From assembly GCF_001431595.1 (NCBI RefSeq), contig NZ_LDJO01000042.1, positions 1 through 49,311 of the forward strand: 49,311 nt of DNA, in the 5' to 3' direction. Positions within the stretch are counted from its first letter, which is position 1; each line of letters begins with the position of its first letter. Below, one piece after another: positions 1 through 10,746 of this stretch. Both the position numbers and the translations under genes were made by a program. This DNA is from Stenotrophomonas acidaminiphila. Lineage in GTDB: Bacteria > Pseudomonadota > Gammaproteobacteria > Xanthomonadales > Xanthomonadaceae. The notes beneath the pieces are model-generated. The model was not told where the DNA came from and ran no database searches. It saw only the letters and a program-made list of their open reading frames with translations.

Positions 1-2
1 CG

Positions 3-605
3 CGTGCGCTGTTGATGCCGGCCGACGGGCGCATCAGCCAGCTCGGCCCGATCGAGGACGGTCGCATCTTCCAGGCCAAGGGCCAGTCGTTCACCGCCGC
101 CGAGCTGCTCGGCGACGCCGCCGCTGCCGAACCCTTCGCCAACGGCCTGTTCGCCACCGTGTACCTGTCGCCACGCGACTACCACCGCGTGCACATGCCC
201 TGGACCGGCACCCTGCGCGAAACCGTGCACGTGCCCGGGCGCCTGTTCAGCGTCGGCCCGGCCGCGGTGGCCCACGTGCCGCGGCTGTTCGCCCGCAACG
301 AGCGGCTGGTGTGCCACTTCGACACCGACTTCGGCCCGATGGTGCAGGTGATGGTCGGCGCGCTGCTGGTCAGCGGCGTGGAAACGGTCTGGAGCGGCGA
401 GGAAATCCCCGCCTACGGCGACCGCATCACCCGCAAGGACTGGCGCGGCAAGGGGATTACGCTGGAACGGTTCGCGGAGATGGCCCGCTTCAACTACGGC
501 TCCACCGTGATCGTGCTGCTGCCGCCGGGCGTGGCGCAGTTCGATCCGGCGCTGAAGGCCGAAAGCCCGGTGCGGCTGGGGCAGGCACTGGCGCGATTGA
601 AGTAA
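3..605 (+). CDS. psd: Phosphatidylserine decarboxylase proenzyme, 5'-truncated by the window edge
   Basis: Makes phosphatidylethanolamine from phosphatidylserine at the inner membrane, using a pyruvoyl group formed by self-cleavage. The visible 200 codons are open from the left edge, so the N-terminal third lies outside. Seen: [10 protein letters not shown] near the start, with the Asp of the family's Asp-His-Ser triad; YHRVHMP with the His; and FNYGST near the C-terminus, where Gly-Ser is the processing site that yields the alpha chain and pyruvoyl group. It ends LARLK-stop. The last 119 bp recur about 200 bp downstream with a different ending (LARLSTR), so the present C-terminus may not be ancestral. 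An internal ATG at 15 is not the true start. Family assignment is firm. Confidence 0.95.
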   Translation, partial: RALLMPADGRISQLGPIEDGRIFQAKGQSFTAAELLGDAAAAEPFANGLFATVYLSPRDYHRVHMPWTGTLRETVHVPGRLFSVGPAAVAHVPRLFARNERLVCHFDTDFGPMVQVMVGALLVSGVETVWSGEEIPAYGDRITRKDWRGKGITLERFAEMARFNYGSTVIVLLPPGVAQFDPALKAESPVRLGQALARLK

Positions 606-683
606 TGGCCTGTTCCGACGCGGCCACATCACGACGCGTGGCGACGCGCCCACCTCTCAGACGCCCTGGTCTCATTGAGGCGC

Positions 684-813
684 GGCCCGCTTCAATTACG
701 GCTCCACCGTGATCGTGCTGCTGCCGCCGGGCGTGGCACAGTTCGATCCGGCGCTGAAGGCCGAAAGCCCGGTGCGGCTGGGGCAGGCACTGGCGCGATT
801 GAGCACCCGCTGA
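684..813 (+). pseudogene. Duplicated 3' fragment of psd
   Basis: Positions 684-802 repeat 482-600 with about two mismatches over 119 bp, at an offset of 202 bp. The copy covers the codons from just before FNYGST to the end, including the self-cleavage motif, then continues as STR and a TGA at 811-813 where the first copy reads K-TAA. It has no start and no ribosome binding site, so it is a remnant. The 83 bp between the copies show nothing recognisable. The second copy may keep the original gene end, with the first copy having gained its stop during the duplication; that direction is inferred. Confidence 0.85.
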
Positions 814-817
814 GCGC

Positions 818-1483
818 ATGCCGACCGGAACGGACACTGTGCGCGGATTTCTTCACAGGCAGCGTCGGTTGCTCCTGCTGCTGGCACTGTTGGTCACCTG
901 GCTGTCGCTGTTTTCCGCCTGGTCGCGCTGGATCACCGCCAAGCCGCTGGACGTGTCCATCGCGCTCGCGCCAGCCGGCATGATCGACAGGAAAATCCAA
1001 ATCGTCGTCCCGGAGCATTACACACTCGCGTTCCGCTTCGATCGCACCAGCGAGCCGCTCAAACACCTGCAGATCGCGGTGGGTGGCGTTGCTTCGACAT
1101 CGGCTGGGACACCGATTCCCATCCGGTGGTCGCTGGCACGCGTGTCCGATGGGCGGATCGTGGCATCGGGGGAAGCCGACACGCGCGGCATGCATGGCTG
1201 GTCGACCACCTTCGTCGAGCACGATGTCGGGGGCATCCGTGTCCCCAGCGGACGCTACCGCTTCAAGGCGCAGGTGCTGCAGGACATTCCGGGGCTTGCG
1301 CACGTCGATACACGGCTGGTGATGCAGCTTTCGCCCAAGGCGTATTGCACCTGGCAACTGTACCTTGTCTGGTGGGGCTCGATCGCCAACGTCCTGTTGA
1401 TCGGCCCGCTGGCAATCCTCGTGCTGCTGGTGCTGCTGTGGCGCGCGGCCCGTGCGTACCATAGCGCCAGGACGGCCAGCTGA
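818..1483 (+). CDS. Hypothetical protein with N- and C-terminal membrane segments
   Basis: A 221-residue protein I do not recognise firmly. A short basic N-terminus is followed by a membrane segment at about residues 16-38, then about 150 residues predicted to be outside the membrane and rich in beta-type sequence, then a second hydrophobic segment at about 190-212 and a basic tail. The central part resembles periplasmic domains of the DUF5625 type, a weak impression only. It starts 4 bp after the stop of the duplicated psd fragment, and no strong ribosome binding site is visible. It is probably a bitopic inner-membrane protein with a periplasmic sensing or binding domain; the function is unknown. 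Confidence 0.6.
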   Translation: MPTGTDTVRGFLHRQRRLLLLLALLVTWLSLFSAWSRWITAKPLDVSIALAPAGMIDRKIQIVVPEHYTLAFRFDRTSEPLKHLQIAVGGVASTSAGTPIPIRWSLARVSDGRIVASGEADTRGMHGWSTTFVEHDVGGIRVPSGRYRFKAQVLQDIPGLAHVDTRLVMQLSPKAYCTWQLYLVWWGSIANVLLIGPLAILVLLVLLWRAARAYHSARTAS

Positions 1484-1675
1484 CTGTCACCAGATCGTTA
1501 CTCGCCACCGGCAGCCCGCTCACCGACAACAGGCATTGGCGGCAGAAACGCCAAGACCCTGCACCCACGACGCCGGACCGCTCCACGCGCATGCATGCAG
1601 GGCAGCCATGAGGAATGAAGGACGCACCATGGCCACGCTTTCGTTCCCGCCCCCTCTCCACTGACCCGTTGCCTT

Positions 1676-2848
1676 TCAGTTGCCGGATCCGGTGGATTCG
1701 ACAGTCGCGCCCAACTGCCTGGCGACCGTATCCAGATAGCTGGCGAGCGTGCCCATCGCCATGCGCGCCCGGCGCGCATCCACGTTTTCCGGGTCGGTCA
1801 GCGGAAGCACCGCGATCTTGCCGTGCTCGACCTTGTATTGGGTGCCATACAGCTGCGGCTGGTCCTGGGCCAGCAATACCCGGTCGGCCAGCATCGCGTA
1901 TTGCTGCCGCGACAGGTCGCGGCGCTGCATCAACGGCTCGGCCAGCGCCAGTGCGTGCGCCTGGAAGACCGGATCGTCGTCGGCATGCTGCACCAGCACG
2001 AACACGGACGAGACACCGTCGCGACCGATCATCTCCGGGGTCGGGAAGCCATGCCTGTCGAAGATGTCCCGCAGGCTGGCGCGGTTCTCCGCATCGATGC
2101 GTTCGATCTGCCGGTCCAGCGCCTTGCGCCGTTCTTCATCACCCTGCCTCATCGCGGCTATCGCCTCGCCACGGAGGTCCTGGTCGCGATTGACCATCCG
2201 TCCGACGCGACGACGCAGCTCGGGCTCGGTCAGCGGCCGATACGCACCCATCGCCAACGGCGGCGAAAGCACCGCAGCATCGAGGCTTCCGCCGGCGTCC
2301 AGCGCGGCCTGCAGCCCTGCCAGCCATTCCTCCACCGGCGGCAGTCCCAGGAAATCCCGCCAGAAGCGCGGGGTTCTTTCGGGCTTCGGCGACAACCCCA
2401 GCGTGCCGCCCTCCGCCGCGATGCGCGTGCCGAACTGCTGCGGACGACCATGCTGCACCTGGATCGTATCGTTGAGCCAGGCGTACCCGAACGCATCGAT
2501 ATCGATGCCGACCCGCTCCTGCACCAGGTCGATGACCTGCTCCTGGAACGCGCTGTCGGCACTGGACCGCAGCAGCAGCTGGCCCGCGGCATCGACACCC
2601 TGCCGGCCAGCGGAGGGCAGGCCCGGCCAGCCGCAGGTGCGCAGATGCTGCTTGAACTGCTCCAGCCGTATCGGGTCCAGCGCCCCGTTGCCGTCAGGAA
2701 CCAGCGCCAGCAACCGTGCCAGGCAGGCCCGGTCGACTTCATCGGCCTTGCTGATGACGTAACGGGGTTCGGCGGGCGTCTGTGCCTGCGCCCAGGCCGA
2801 GGCCCAGGCAAGCAACGCACATGCGACCAACTTCCATCGTGCCTTCAT
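1676..2848 (-). CDS. Secreted DUF6624-type protein
   Basis: A 390-residue protein with a clear signal peptide: MKAR, a hydrophobic stretch to about residue 18, and a likely cleavage after AWAQA. The C-terminal half (VSSVFVLVQHADDDPVFQ, then a Tyr/Leu-rich block ending QLYGTQYK) matches my memory of the DUF6624 family, whose function is unknown. The N-terminal half carries no motif I recognise. The start is well supported by AAGGAGG ending five to six bases upstream. It stands alone: a gene-poor 190-bp stretch lies downstream and hflX reads in the same direction 85 bp upstream. Confidence 0.7.
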   Translation of the reverse strand: MKARWKLVACALLAWASAWAQAQTPAEPRYVISKADEVDRACLARLLALVPDGNGALDPIRLEQFKQHLRTCGWPGLPSAGRQGVDAAGQLLLRSSADSAFQEQVIDLVQERVGIDIDAFGYAWLNDTIQVQHGRPQQFGTRIAAEGGTLGLSPKPERTPRFWRDFLGLPPVEEWLAGLQAALDAGGSLDAAVLSPPLAMGAYRPLTEPELRRRVGRMVNRDQDLRGEAIAAMRQGDEERRKALDRQIERIDAENRASLRDIFDRHGFPTPEMIGRDGVSSVFVLVQHADDDPVFQAHALALAEPLMQRRDLSRQQYAMLADRVLLAQDQPQLYGTQYKVEHGKIAVLPLTDPENVDARRARMAMGTLASYLDTVARQLGATVESTGSGN

Positions 2849-2933
2849 CGTCCCCTCCTTGTAATGATCCGCCGTCCGTTCTCCCTGCCGGCAGCCCCGG
2901 CCTACACGCCGGGTTTGATGTCCGCGTTACCAC

Positions 2934-4244
2934 TCACCACTCCGGTTCGCGCTCCGGCAGCAGCGCCCGGATCACCTGGCCGTCGGCACCGGCAGCCAGC
3001 TTCTCGGCCTCGGCGATGGGAATGTCCACCTCGATCAGCCAGCCTTCCTCGTCGGCCTGTTCGCTGCGGATGACCTCCAGCTGGTGCAGGCGCGAGCGCA
3101 GCCGGCCGGCGCTGGGCGGCAGGCGCACGCGGCCGGTGACGTGCTGCAGGCCCAGGCGCTTGCCCAGCACCGACTGCAGCAGGTCCAGGCCGCGGCCGTC
3201 GCGCGCGGAGATCCACACCCGCTCGCGGCGCGCCTCGTCCGGCACGCCGTCCTGCGCGTCGTGGCGCACCTCGGCACCTTCGATGCGGTCGATCTTGTTG
3301 AACACCAGCAGTTGCGGAAGCTCGCCCGCGCCCACCGCCTCCAGCACTTCGTCGACCTGGGCGATGCGTTCCTCGCGCAGCGGATCGGCGGCATCCACCA
3401 GGTGCAGCAGGAAATCGGCCTCGCGCGCCTCGCTCAGGGTCGAGCGGAACGCCGCCACCAGTTCGTGCGGCAGGTCGCGGACGAACCCCACGGTGTCGGC
3501 CAGCATGGCGTTGCCGCCGGGCAGCGCGATGCGGCGCACGGTCGGGTCGAGGGTGGCGAACAGCTGGTCGGCGGCGTAGGCGCCGGCACCGGTCAGCGCA
3601 TTGAACAGGGTCGACTTGCCGGCGTTGGTATAGCCCACCAGGGCCACCCGCGGCATTTCGCTGCGCACGCGCGCGCGGCGCATCTGGGTGCGTTGCACCT
3701 CGACCTTTTCCAGCCGTTTCTGCAACTGCTCCACCCGCTTCTGCAGCAGGCGACGGTCGGTTTCCAGCTGGGTTTCGCCGGGGCCACGCAGGCCGATGGA
3801 ACCGCCGCGCTGGCGCTCCAGGTGGGTCCAGCCGCGTACCAGGCGCGTGGCCAGGTGGCGCAGTTGCGCCAGCTCCACCTGCAGCTTGCCTTCGTGGCTG
3901 TGCGCACGCTGGGCGAAGATGTCCAGGATCAGCCCGGTGCGGTCGATCACGCGCCGCTCCAGGAACCGCTCCAGGTTGCGTTCCTGCACCGGGGTCAGGG
4001 CATGGTTGACCAGCACCAGGTCGGCGCCGGTGGCGTCGGCCATGGCCTTGACCTCGTCCAGCTTGCCGCTGCCGATCAGGGTGGAGGGATTGGGGCGGTC
4101 GATGCGCGCGGTCACGGTGGCCGCGATGCTGGCGCCGGCCGAGCGGGCCAGGTCGGTGAACTCTTCCAGCACATCCTCTTCCAGCCGCCCCGAGTGCGGC
4201 TGGATCAACAGCGCGTGTTCGCCTCGTTTGGAGCGGTCAAACAC
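2934..4244 (-). CDS. hflX: Ribosome-associated GTPase HflX
   Basis: A 436-residue GTPase that splits or rescues stalled 70S ribosomes under stress. The N-terminal HflX domain and a charged coiled-coil linker (about residues 160-195) precede the G domain: G1 GYTNAGKST near 205, G3 DTVGF, G4 NKID and a G5-like ISA motif. The glycine-rich GGSIGLRGPGE segment before the coiled coil is characteristic. The start is a GTG (complement of CAC at 4242-4244) with AGGA eight bases upstream. It follows hfq by 14 bp on the same strand, the classic miaA-hfq-hflX arrangement, so co-transcription is expected. Confidence 0.97.
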   Translation of the reverse strand: MFDRSKRGEHALLIQPHSGRLEEDVLEEFTDLARSAGASIAATVTARIDRPNPSTLIGSGKLDEVKAMADATGADLVLVNHALTPVQERNLERFLERRVIDRTGLILDIFAQRAHSHEGKLQVELAQLRHLATRLVRGWTHLERQRGGSIGLRGPGETQLETDRRLLQKRVEQLQKRLEKVEVQRTQMRRARVRSEMPRVALVGYTNAGKSTLFNALTGAGAYAADQLFATLDPTVRRIALPGGNAMLADTVGFVRDLPHELVAAFRSTLSEAREADFLLHLVDAADPLREERIAQVDEVLEAVGAGELPQLLVFNKIDRIEGAEVRHDAQDGVPDEARRERVWISARDGRGLDLLQSVLGKRLGLQHVTGRVRLPPSAGRLRSRLHQLEVIRSEQADEEGWLIEVDIPIAEAEKLAAGADGQVIRALLPEREPEW

Positions 4245-4258
4245 GCGCCACGTCCTGC

Positions 4259-4534
4259 TTATTCGTTGTCGTCATCGCCTGCCTGATTGCTGTCGGCCGA
4301 TTGCACGTAGCCGCCGCCCGGCCCCACGCGCACGTTGCGCGCCGGTACCACGGTGGAAATGGCGTGCTTGTAGACCATCTGGCTGACCGTATTGCGCAGC
4401 AGCACCACGAACTGGTCGAACGACTCGATCGTGCCCTGCAGCTTGATGCCATTGACCAGGTACACCGAAACCGGCACGCGCTCGCGGCGCAGTGCGTTCA
4501 GGAACGGGTCCTGCAAAGATTGCCCCTTGGACAT
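4259..4534 (-). CDS. hfq: RNA chaperone Hfq
   Basis: A 91-residue Sm-like protein that forms hexamers and pairs small RNAs with mRNAs. Seen: [13 protein letters not shown], the Sm1 region ([19 protein letters not shown]) and the Sm2 [10 protein letters not shown] motif, then a short acidic, Gly-rich C-terminal tail. An in-frame ATG 39 bp further upstream exists, but GAGGAG just ahead of the ATG at 4534 and family length both favour the shorter form. It lies 90 bp after miaA and 14 bp before hflX on the same strand; in relatives hfq also has promoters inside miaA. Confidence 0.98.
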   Translation of the reverse strand: MSKGQSLQDPFLNALRRERVPVSVYLVNGIKLQGTIESFDQFVVLLRNTVSQMVYKHAISTVVPARNVRVGPGGGYVQSADSNQAGDDDNE

Positions 4535-4624
4535 CTTCAACTCCTCTTTATTGTTCTTATCGACCCGGGCCATGCGGCTTCCCCTGCCTGCCCGGAACGG
4601 GGATGTTACACCGCCCGGCGCGCT

Positions 4625-5578
4625 TCATCGCCCCAGGAACAGGGAAACCGCGTCCTGCAGGCGGCCGGCATCGGTGGCCGGATCGAACCAGCGCGCGTCC
4701 AGCTCGCCGCGCAGCCAGGTCAGTTGGCGCTTGGCCAACTGGCGGGTGGCGAAGATCGCCTTGTCGCGGAAACCCGCGGCGCTGTCGCACCCGTCCAGGA
4801 ACTGCCAGGCCTGGCGATAACCCACCGCGCGGATCGCCGGCAGGTCGAGCGGCGCCGGCACCCCGGCCATCGGCGGCAGCGCGCGCAGGCGCCGCACCTC
4901 GTCGAGAAAGCCGGCCTCCAGCATCAGGTCGAAGCGGCGTTCGATGCGGGCATGCAGCACCGCGCGGTCGGCCGGCGCCAGCACCAGCTTGAGCACGCGC
5001 GCCGGCAGCCTGGCGACGCCGGGCAGCGCCTGCCAATGGCTGATCGGCTTGCCGGTGAGCCGGTACACCTCCAGCGCGCGCTGGATGCGCTGCGGGTCGG
5101 TGGCATGGATGCGCCGGGCCGCGGCCGGATCGATCCGGGCCAGCTGCGCATGCAGCGCCGGCCAGCCCGCCACTTCGGCTTCGGCCGCGATCTCCGCGCG
5201 GAGGGCCGGGGCGGCTTCCGGCATCGGCGACAGCCCCTGCAGCAGCGCCCGGAAATACAACCCGGTACCGCCGGCGAGGATCGGCAGCCGGCCACGCGCG
5301 ACGATGTCGCGCACCGCGGCGGCGGCGTCGACCGCGAACTCGGCGGCCGAATAGCTCTGCCAGGGGTCGCGCAGGTCCAGCAGGTGATGCGCAATGCCGG
5401 CGCGTTCGGCCAGGTCGGGCTTGGCCGCGCCGATCTCCAGGCCGCGGTACACCAGCGCCGAGTCGACGCTGACGATCTCGCCGCCGTGGCGCCGGGCCAG
5501 TTCGATCGCCGCGGCGGTCTTGCCCGACGCGGTGGGGCCCATCAGCGCGATCGCCAGCGGCCGCGTGTCGGCCGCCAT
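4625..5578 (-). CDS. miaA: tRNA dimethylallyltransferase
   Basis: Transfers a dimethylallyl group to N6 of A37 in tRNAs reading codons that begin with U. 317 residues, the usual length. Seen: P-loop GPTASGKT at about residues 14-21, [17 protein letters not shown] (substrate recognition), [15 protein letters not shown], and [18 protein letters not shown]. The start codon shares one base with the folP stop (TGATG at 5580-5576), so translation is probably coupled. It is followed by hfq on the same strand. Confidence 0.97.
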   Translation of the reverse strand: MAADTRPLAIALMGPTASGKTAAAIELARRHGGEIVSVDSALVYRGLEIGAAKPDLAERAGIAHHLLDLRDPWQSYSAAEFAVDAAAAVRDIVARGRLPILAGGTGLYFRALLQGLSPMPEAAPALRAEIAAEAEVAGWPALHAQLARIDPAAARRIHATDPQRIQRALEVYRLTGKPISHWQALPGVARLPARVLKLVLAPADRAVLHARIERRFDLMLEAGFLDEVRRLRALPPMAGVPAPLDLPAIRAVGYRQAWQFLDGCDSAAGFRDKAIFATRQLAKRQLTWLRGELDARWFDPATDAGRLQDAVSLFLGR

Positions 5579-6474
5579 CAGTCCTCGTCCGGCCAGCGCG
5601 GCGGCGCCACGCGGTCGGCACGGGGCGCCGGTACCGCGTCGAGCGCGGCCAGCACCTTCAACGCATCGACCGTGGCGGCGACGTCGTGCACGCGCACGAT
5701 GCCGGCGCCGCGCTGCACCGCCAGCAGGTGTGCGGCGACCGAGCCGGCCACGCGCTCGGCGACAACGGTGCGGCCGGTGACCTCGCCGATGCAGCGCTTG
5801 CGCGACAGCCCGGCCAGCAACGGCACGCCCAGCGCCAGCAGTTTTTCCTGCGCGGCCAGCAGTGCGAAATTCTGCGCGGTGTCCTTGTTGAAGCCGTACC
5901 CGGGATCGACCACCAGCCGGTTGCGGGCGATGCCGGCCATCTCCGCGGCGAACAGGCGTTCGGCGAGGAAACGCTGCACGTCGCCTGCGACATCGTCGCT
6001 GTCCCAGGCCACGCCAGCGTCGTGTGGGCCACCAACCGCATGCATCAGCACCACCGCCGCGCCGGAACCGGCCACGACCTCCAGCGCGCCGGGCTGGCGC
6101 AGCGCCTGCACGTCATTGACCATGCCGGCACCGGCCGCCACTGCGGCGCGCATCACCTCCGGCTTGAAGGTATCCACGCTCAGCGGCACCGGCACGCGCG
6201 CCGCCAGCGCCTCGATCACCGGCGCCACGCGCTCGATCTCCTGCTGCGCCGATACCTGCCCGGCGCCGGGCCGGGTCGACTCGCCGCCGATATCGAGAAT
6301 GTCCGCGCCCTGTTCGACCAGCGCCAGCGCATGGGCGATGGCCGCATCGGTACTGAAATGCCGCCCGCCGTCGGAGAACGAATCCGGGGTGACGTTGACG
6401 ATGCCCATCACCCGCGGGCGGTCCAGCCGCAGCGGCCGGCCGGCACAATCCACGACCGGCGAGGTATCGAACAT
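5578..6474 (-). CDS. folP: Dihydropteroate synthase
   Basis: Condenses p-aminobenzoate with the pterin pyrophosphate in folate synthesis; it is the sulfonamide target. 298 residues. Seen: [15 protein letters not shown] near residue 23, [11 protein letters not shown], a [10 protein letters not shown] motif, the DPGYGFNK loop, GLSRKR near 216 and RVHDV near the end. Both ends overlap their neighbours by one base: its start with the stop of the small membrane protein upstream, and its stop with the miaA start. The chain of TGATG junctions implies one coupled transcript. Confidence 0.97.
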   Translation of the reverse strand: MFDTSPVVDCAGRPLRLDRPRVMGIVNVTPDSFSDGGRHFSTDAAIAHALALVEQGADILDIGGESTRPGAGQVSAQQEIERVAPVIEALAARVPVPLSVDTFKPEVMRAAVAAGAGMVNDVQALRQPGALEVVAGSGAAVVLMHAVGGPHDAGVAWDSDDVAGDVQRFLAERLFAAEMAGIARNRLVVDPGYGFNKDTAQNFALLAAQEKLLALGVPLLAGLSRKRCIGEVTGRTVVAERVAGSVAAHLLAVQRGAGIVRVHDVAATVDALKVLAALDAVPAPRADRVAPPRWPDED

Positions 6475-6653
6475 CAGCGCCGGCTCCTGGCACGCACCAC
6501 GGTGCCCAGCACGCTGAGCGCCACGCCCAGCACGATGCCGATGAAAATGCCCGTCAGGTAGTGGCCGGTCTTCACCCCGAAGGCGACGCCGGCCACGGTG
6601 GCGATCACCATCTCGGGGATGTGGGTGGAAGTGCTGGGAGAAGGTTCGTTCAT
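6474..6653 (-). CDS. Small hydrophobic membrane protein
   Basis: A 59-residue protein: a hydrophilic Ser/Thr/Pro-rich N-terminus, then two hydrophobic stretches (about residues 15-28 and 32-50) split by the TGHYLTG turn, and an RARSRR tail. It looks like a two-pass inner-membrane protein with both ends in the cytoplasm. The ATG at 6653 was chosen because upstream in-frame sequence (up to 6824) is Arg/Pro-rich noise running into the ftsH terminator. Its stop overlaps the folP start. I do not recognise a family; similar small proteins sit at this locus in related genera as far as I recall. Confidence 0.65.
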   Translation of the reverse strand: MNEPSPSTSTHIPEMVIATVAGVAFGVKTGHYLTGIFIGIVLGVALSVLGTVVRARSRR

Positions 6654-6789
6654 GCTGCGAAGGGTAGCCGAGGACGGGGGCAAAAGCCTGCCGTCAGGGT
6701 GATGGGGAGACGCGGCCAGACGCATCGGCGGCCGCGGCGCCGCGGCCAGAGGCCACGGACAGGCCCGCGCCAGGCCGGTCATAAAAGCA

Positions 6790-6813
6790 ACGGGCCGGGA
6801 AAACCCGGCCCGT
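6790..6813 (-). terminator. Intrinsic terminator after ftsH
   Basis: A perfect 10-bp inverted repeat (ACGGGCCGGG / CCCGGCCCGT) with an AAAA loop lies 27 bp beyond the ftsH stop. On the minus strand the stem is followed by TGCTTTTAT, a short U-rich tail. It separates ftsH from the folP group, which should therefore have its own promoter between about 6655 and 6790. Confidence 0.75.
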
Positions 6814-6839
6814 CGTGCGTGCATGGCGACGCCGCTGGC

Positions 6840-8762
<1,923 letters not shown>

Positions 8763-8817
8763 CCTCATCGGCTCCGGTGTTCCTCTAATTTCTGACGCGA
8801 TTCGTATGGTGTCGAGC

Positions 8818-9447
8818 TTACTTGATCTGCGTGCGCTTGCCCTGCCCGAGCGCATAGACCTCGGGCGAGCGCTTGCGCGAGGCTTCCGGCTTGCGGATCA
8901 CGACCTTGTCGTAACGGCGGCGCATTTCCCGCACGTAGTCGTCAAAGCCGACGCCCTGGAACAGCTTGATCAGGAACGCCCCACCCGGCTTGAGATGGTG
9001 ATCGGCGAAATCCATCGCCAGCTCCGCCAGGTGCATCATCCGCGGCTGGTCCACCGCATCCATGCCACTCTTATTGGGGGCCATATCCGACAGGACAAGG
9101 TCTACCGGCTGGCCGCCGAGCATGGCCTCGAACTGGGATAGGACCGTTTCTTCCCTGAAGTCACCATGAAGGAACTCCACGCCGGCCAGCGGCGGCATCT
9201 CCAGGATGTCCAGCGCCAGCACCCGGCCACTGTCGCCCAGCTGTCTCCGCACCTGCTGCGACCACCCACCCGGCGCTGCGCCGAGGTCGACCACCACCAT
9301 GTTCGGCTTCAGCAGCCGGTCGCGCTGGAGCAGCTCCTCCAGCTTGTAGGCGGCGCGCGAGCGCATGCCCTCGGCCTGCGCCTTCTTCACGAAGGGGTCG
9401 GAGAAATGCTCCTTCAACCAGCGTTGACTGCTCTTGCTGCGGGACAT
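8818..9447 (-). CDS. rlmE: 23S rRNA (uridine-2'-O)-methyltransferase RlmE
   Basis: Methylates U2552 in the A-loop of 23S rRNA, a heat-shock-linked step of 50S maturation. 209 residues from [10 protein letters not shown]. Seen: the Rossmann motif [13 protein letters not shown] near residue 50, [10 protein letters not shown], and FLIKLFQG; these supply the K-D-K-E type catalytic set. An in-frame ATG at 9474 adds nine residues (MTTPTGRIP); homologues begin at the MSRSKSS-type sequence, though neither start has a strong ribosome binding site. Divergent from yhbY, with ftsH next downstream. Confidence 0.95.
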   Translation of the reverse strand: MSRSKSSQRWLKEHFSDPFVKKAQAEGMRSRAAYKLEELLQRDRLLKPNMVVVDLGAAPGGWSQQVRRQLGDSGRVLALDILEMPPLAGVEFLHGDFREETVLSQFEAMLGGQPVDLVLSDMAPNKSGMDAVDQPRMMHLAELAMDFADHHLKPGGAFLIKLFQGVGFDDYVREMRRRYDKVVIRKPEASRKRSPEVYALGQGKRTQIK

Positions 9448-9511
9448 CGGAATGCGGCCTGTAGGGGTGGTCATGATACCCTGAACCCCCTTGATAACCC
9501 GTAATCACTGC

Positions 9512-9817
9512 ATGTCCATCGTCCTCACCCCGGCCCAGAACCGATTCCTGCGCGGCATGGCCCACGATCTGAAAGCACTGCTGCAGATCGGCGGCAAGGG
9601 GGTCACCCCCGCCTTCCTGGCGGAACTGGACGAGGTGCTGGAACGCCATGAACTGATCAAGGTGAAGATCGCCGCCGAGGACCGCGAGGCGCGCGAGGCG
9701 ATGGTCGCCGAGCTGGTCCAGGCCAGTGGCGGCGCGCTGGTCCAGCGCATCGGCCATGTCGCCGTCCTGTACCGCCCGGCCCGGGAAAAGCGCCAGATCG
9801 TGCTGCCCCGCGGCTGA
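9512..9817 (+). CDS. yhbY: CRM-domain RNA-binding protein, YhbY family
   Basis: A 101-residue single CRM domain that binds pre-50S ribosomal particles. Seen: LTPAQNRFLRGMAHDLKALL, the signature GGKGVTP (GxxG loop), a basic-acidic helix with ELIKVKI, and VLYRP near the end. The ATG at 9512 is chosen over an in-frame TTG at 9491 because the family begins just before LTPAQ. It is divergently arranged with rlmE; the 64 bp between them must carry both promoters. An Mth938-like gene follows 18 bp downstream. Confidence 0.92.
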   Translation: MSIVLTPAQNRFLRGMAHDLKALLQIGGKGVTPAFLAELDEVLERHELIKVKIAAEDREAREAMVAELVQASGGALVQRIGHVAVLYRPAREKRQIVLPRG

Positions 9818-9835
9818 TCCGCCGAGAAGCGAACG

Positions 9836-10219
9836 ATGCAACTGAGCCGCGAACTGCCCGACTACATCTATGCCCTGCGCTCGGCCGACGGCCATCAGGC
9901 CCGGGTCAACGACCGGACGCTGGCGCGCAGCTTCATCCTCGCCCCCGACCAGTTGATCGAGGACTGGGCAGTGGCCGCGGCCGGCCAGCTCAGCGTGGCC
10001 GACCTGGCGCCGGCACTGGAACAGAACCCGGCCGTGTTCATCCTCGGCACGGGCGAGCGCCAGGTGTTTCCGCCGGTGGAAGTCATGGCCGCCTGCCTGA
10101 CCCGCGGCGTCGGCATCGAAGTGATGAACAACGCATCGGCCGCGCGCACCTTCAACGTGCTGGCCGGCGAAAACCGCCGCGTGGTCGCGGCCTTCATCTT
10201 GGACGCCACGGGCAGCTGA
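9836..10219 (+). CDS. Mth938-like domain (DUF498) protein
   Basis: 127 residues forming one Mth938/NDUFAF3-like fold. Seen: RSFILAPDQLIEDW, the central PAVFILGTGERQVFPP strand-turn, GIEVMNNASAARTFNVLAGENRRVVAAFIL. In mitochondria the fold is linked to complex I assembly; in bacteria its role is unknown and often assigned only by the fold. It lies 18 bp after yhbY on the same strand and is probably co-transcribed with it. Confidence 0.85.
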   Translation: MQLSRELPDYIYALRSADGHQARVNDRTLARSFILAPDQLIEDWAVAAAGQLSVADLAPALEQNPAVFILGTGERQVFPPVEVMAACLTRGVGIEVMNNASAARTFNVLAGENRRVVAAFILDATGS

Positions 10220-10310
10220 CCCCGCACCGTCGACCGCCGGAGCGCCAGCCCGCGGCAGGCACGACCGGCGGCAGCGCGCCCTCACCCGTGTCCGGCGCCC
10301 CGGCTTTAGG

Positions 10311-10538
10311 TCAGCGCAGGGGCTCGCCCTTGAGCCAGCACGCCAGCAGCAGCGCCACGACCACGCCCGCATTGCAGGCGGCGAAGCGGACCGGAGCGGC
10401 CGCTGGCGGGAAGACCACGAAGCTGGCAACCAGCAGCGCGGCCGCGCTGGCGTAGGCGAGCCATCCCTGCCACGCAAGCGGCCAGCCCCAGCCCCACCCC
10501 AGCTCCTTGGCGGCGAACCAGTAACGGGGTCTGTCCAT
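10311..10538 (-). CDS. Small membrane protein (75 residues)
   Basis: Starts MDRPRYWFAAKELGWGWGWPLAWQ, then two hydrophobic segments (about residues 25-42 and 48-66), ending WLKGEPLR. I recall a widespread uncharacterised small protein with the pattern RYWFPAK..GWGWG..P..WQGW; this is a member by wording. The ATG at 10538 has AGGAG nine bases upstream and is preferred over an in-frame ATG at 10694 whose extension is Arg/Pro-rich. Isolated: about 200 bp to nlpD upstream on the same strand, and convergent with the Mth938-like gene. Confidence 0.75.
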   Translation of the reverse strand: MDRPRYWFAAKELGWGWGWPLAWQGWLAYASAAALLVASFVVFPPAAAPVRFAACNAGVVVALLLACWLKGEPLR

Positions 10539-10746
10539 GCTGTTGCTCCTTGGTCGATGGCGGACGCGCATGCATGCCCGGTCGCTGTCACGCCACGGCC
10601 TGCGGTGCGGCACACCCGTCGGGCAGGCGGATACCCGATGGTCCGGAGACGACGCAGGAGCGGGCACCATGCCCGGCCGCGACGCGCCTTCCATCCCGCC
10701 AGGGCACGGCAGGCGGGCCGCCAGCCTGCGCCCCAGACGCCATGGC

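Noticed and set aside
3084..4286. Long open frame antisense to hflX
   Set aside because: It mirrors a firm gene, is His/Gln/Arg-rich, and has no ribosome binding site. Such frames are expected at this GC content and occur opposite many other genes here (for example ftsH, eno, pyrG and parE).
10539..10746. Possible extra gene between the 75-residue protein and nlpD
   Set aside because: Open frames here are Arg/Pro-rich, start without ribosome binding sites and resemble nothing known; probably promoter and spacer.
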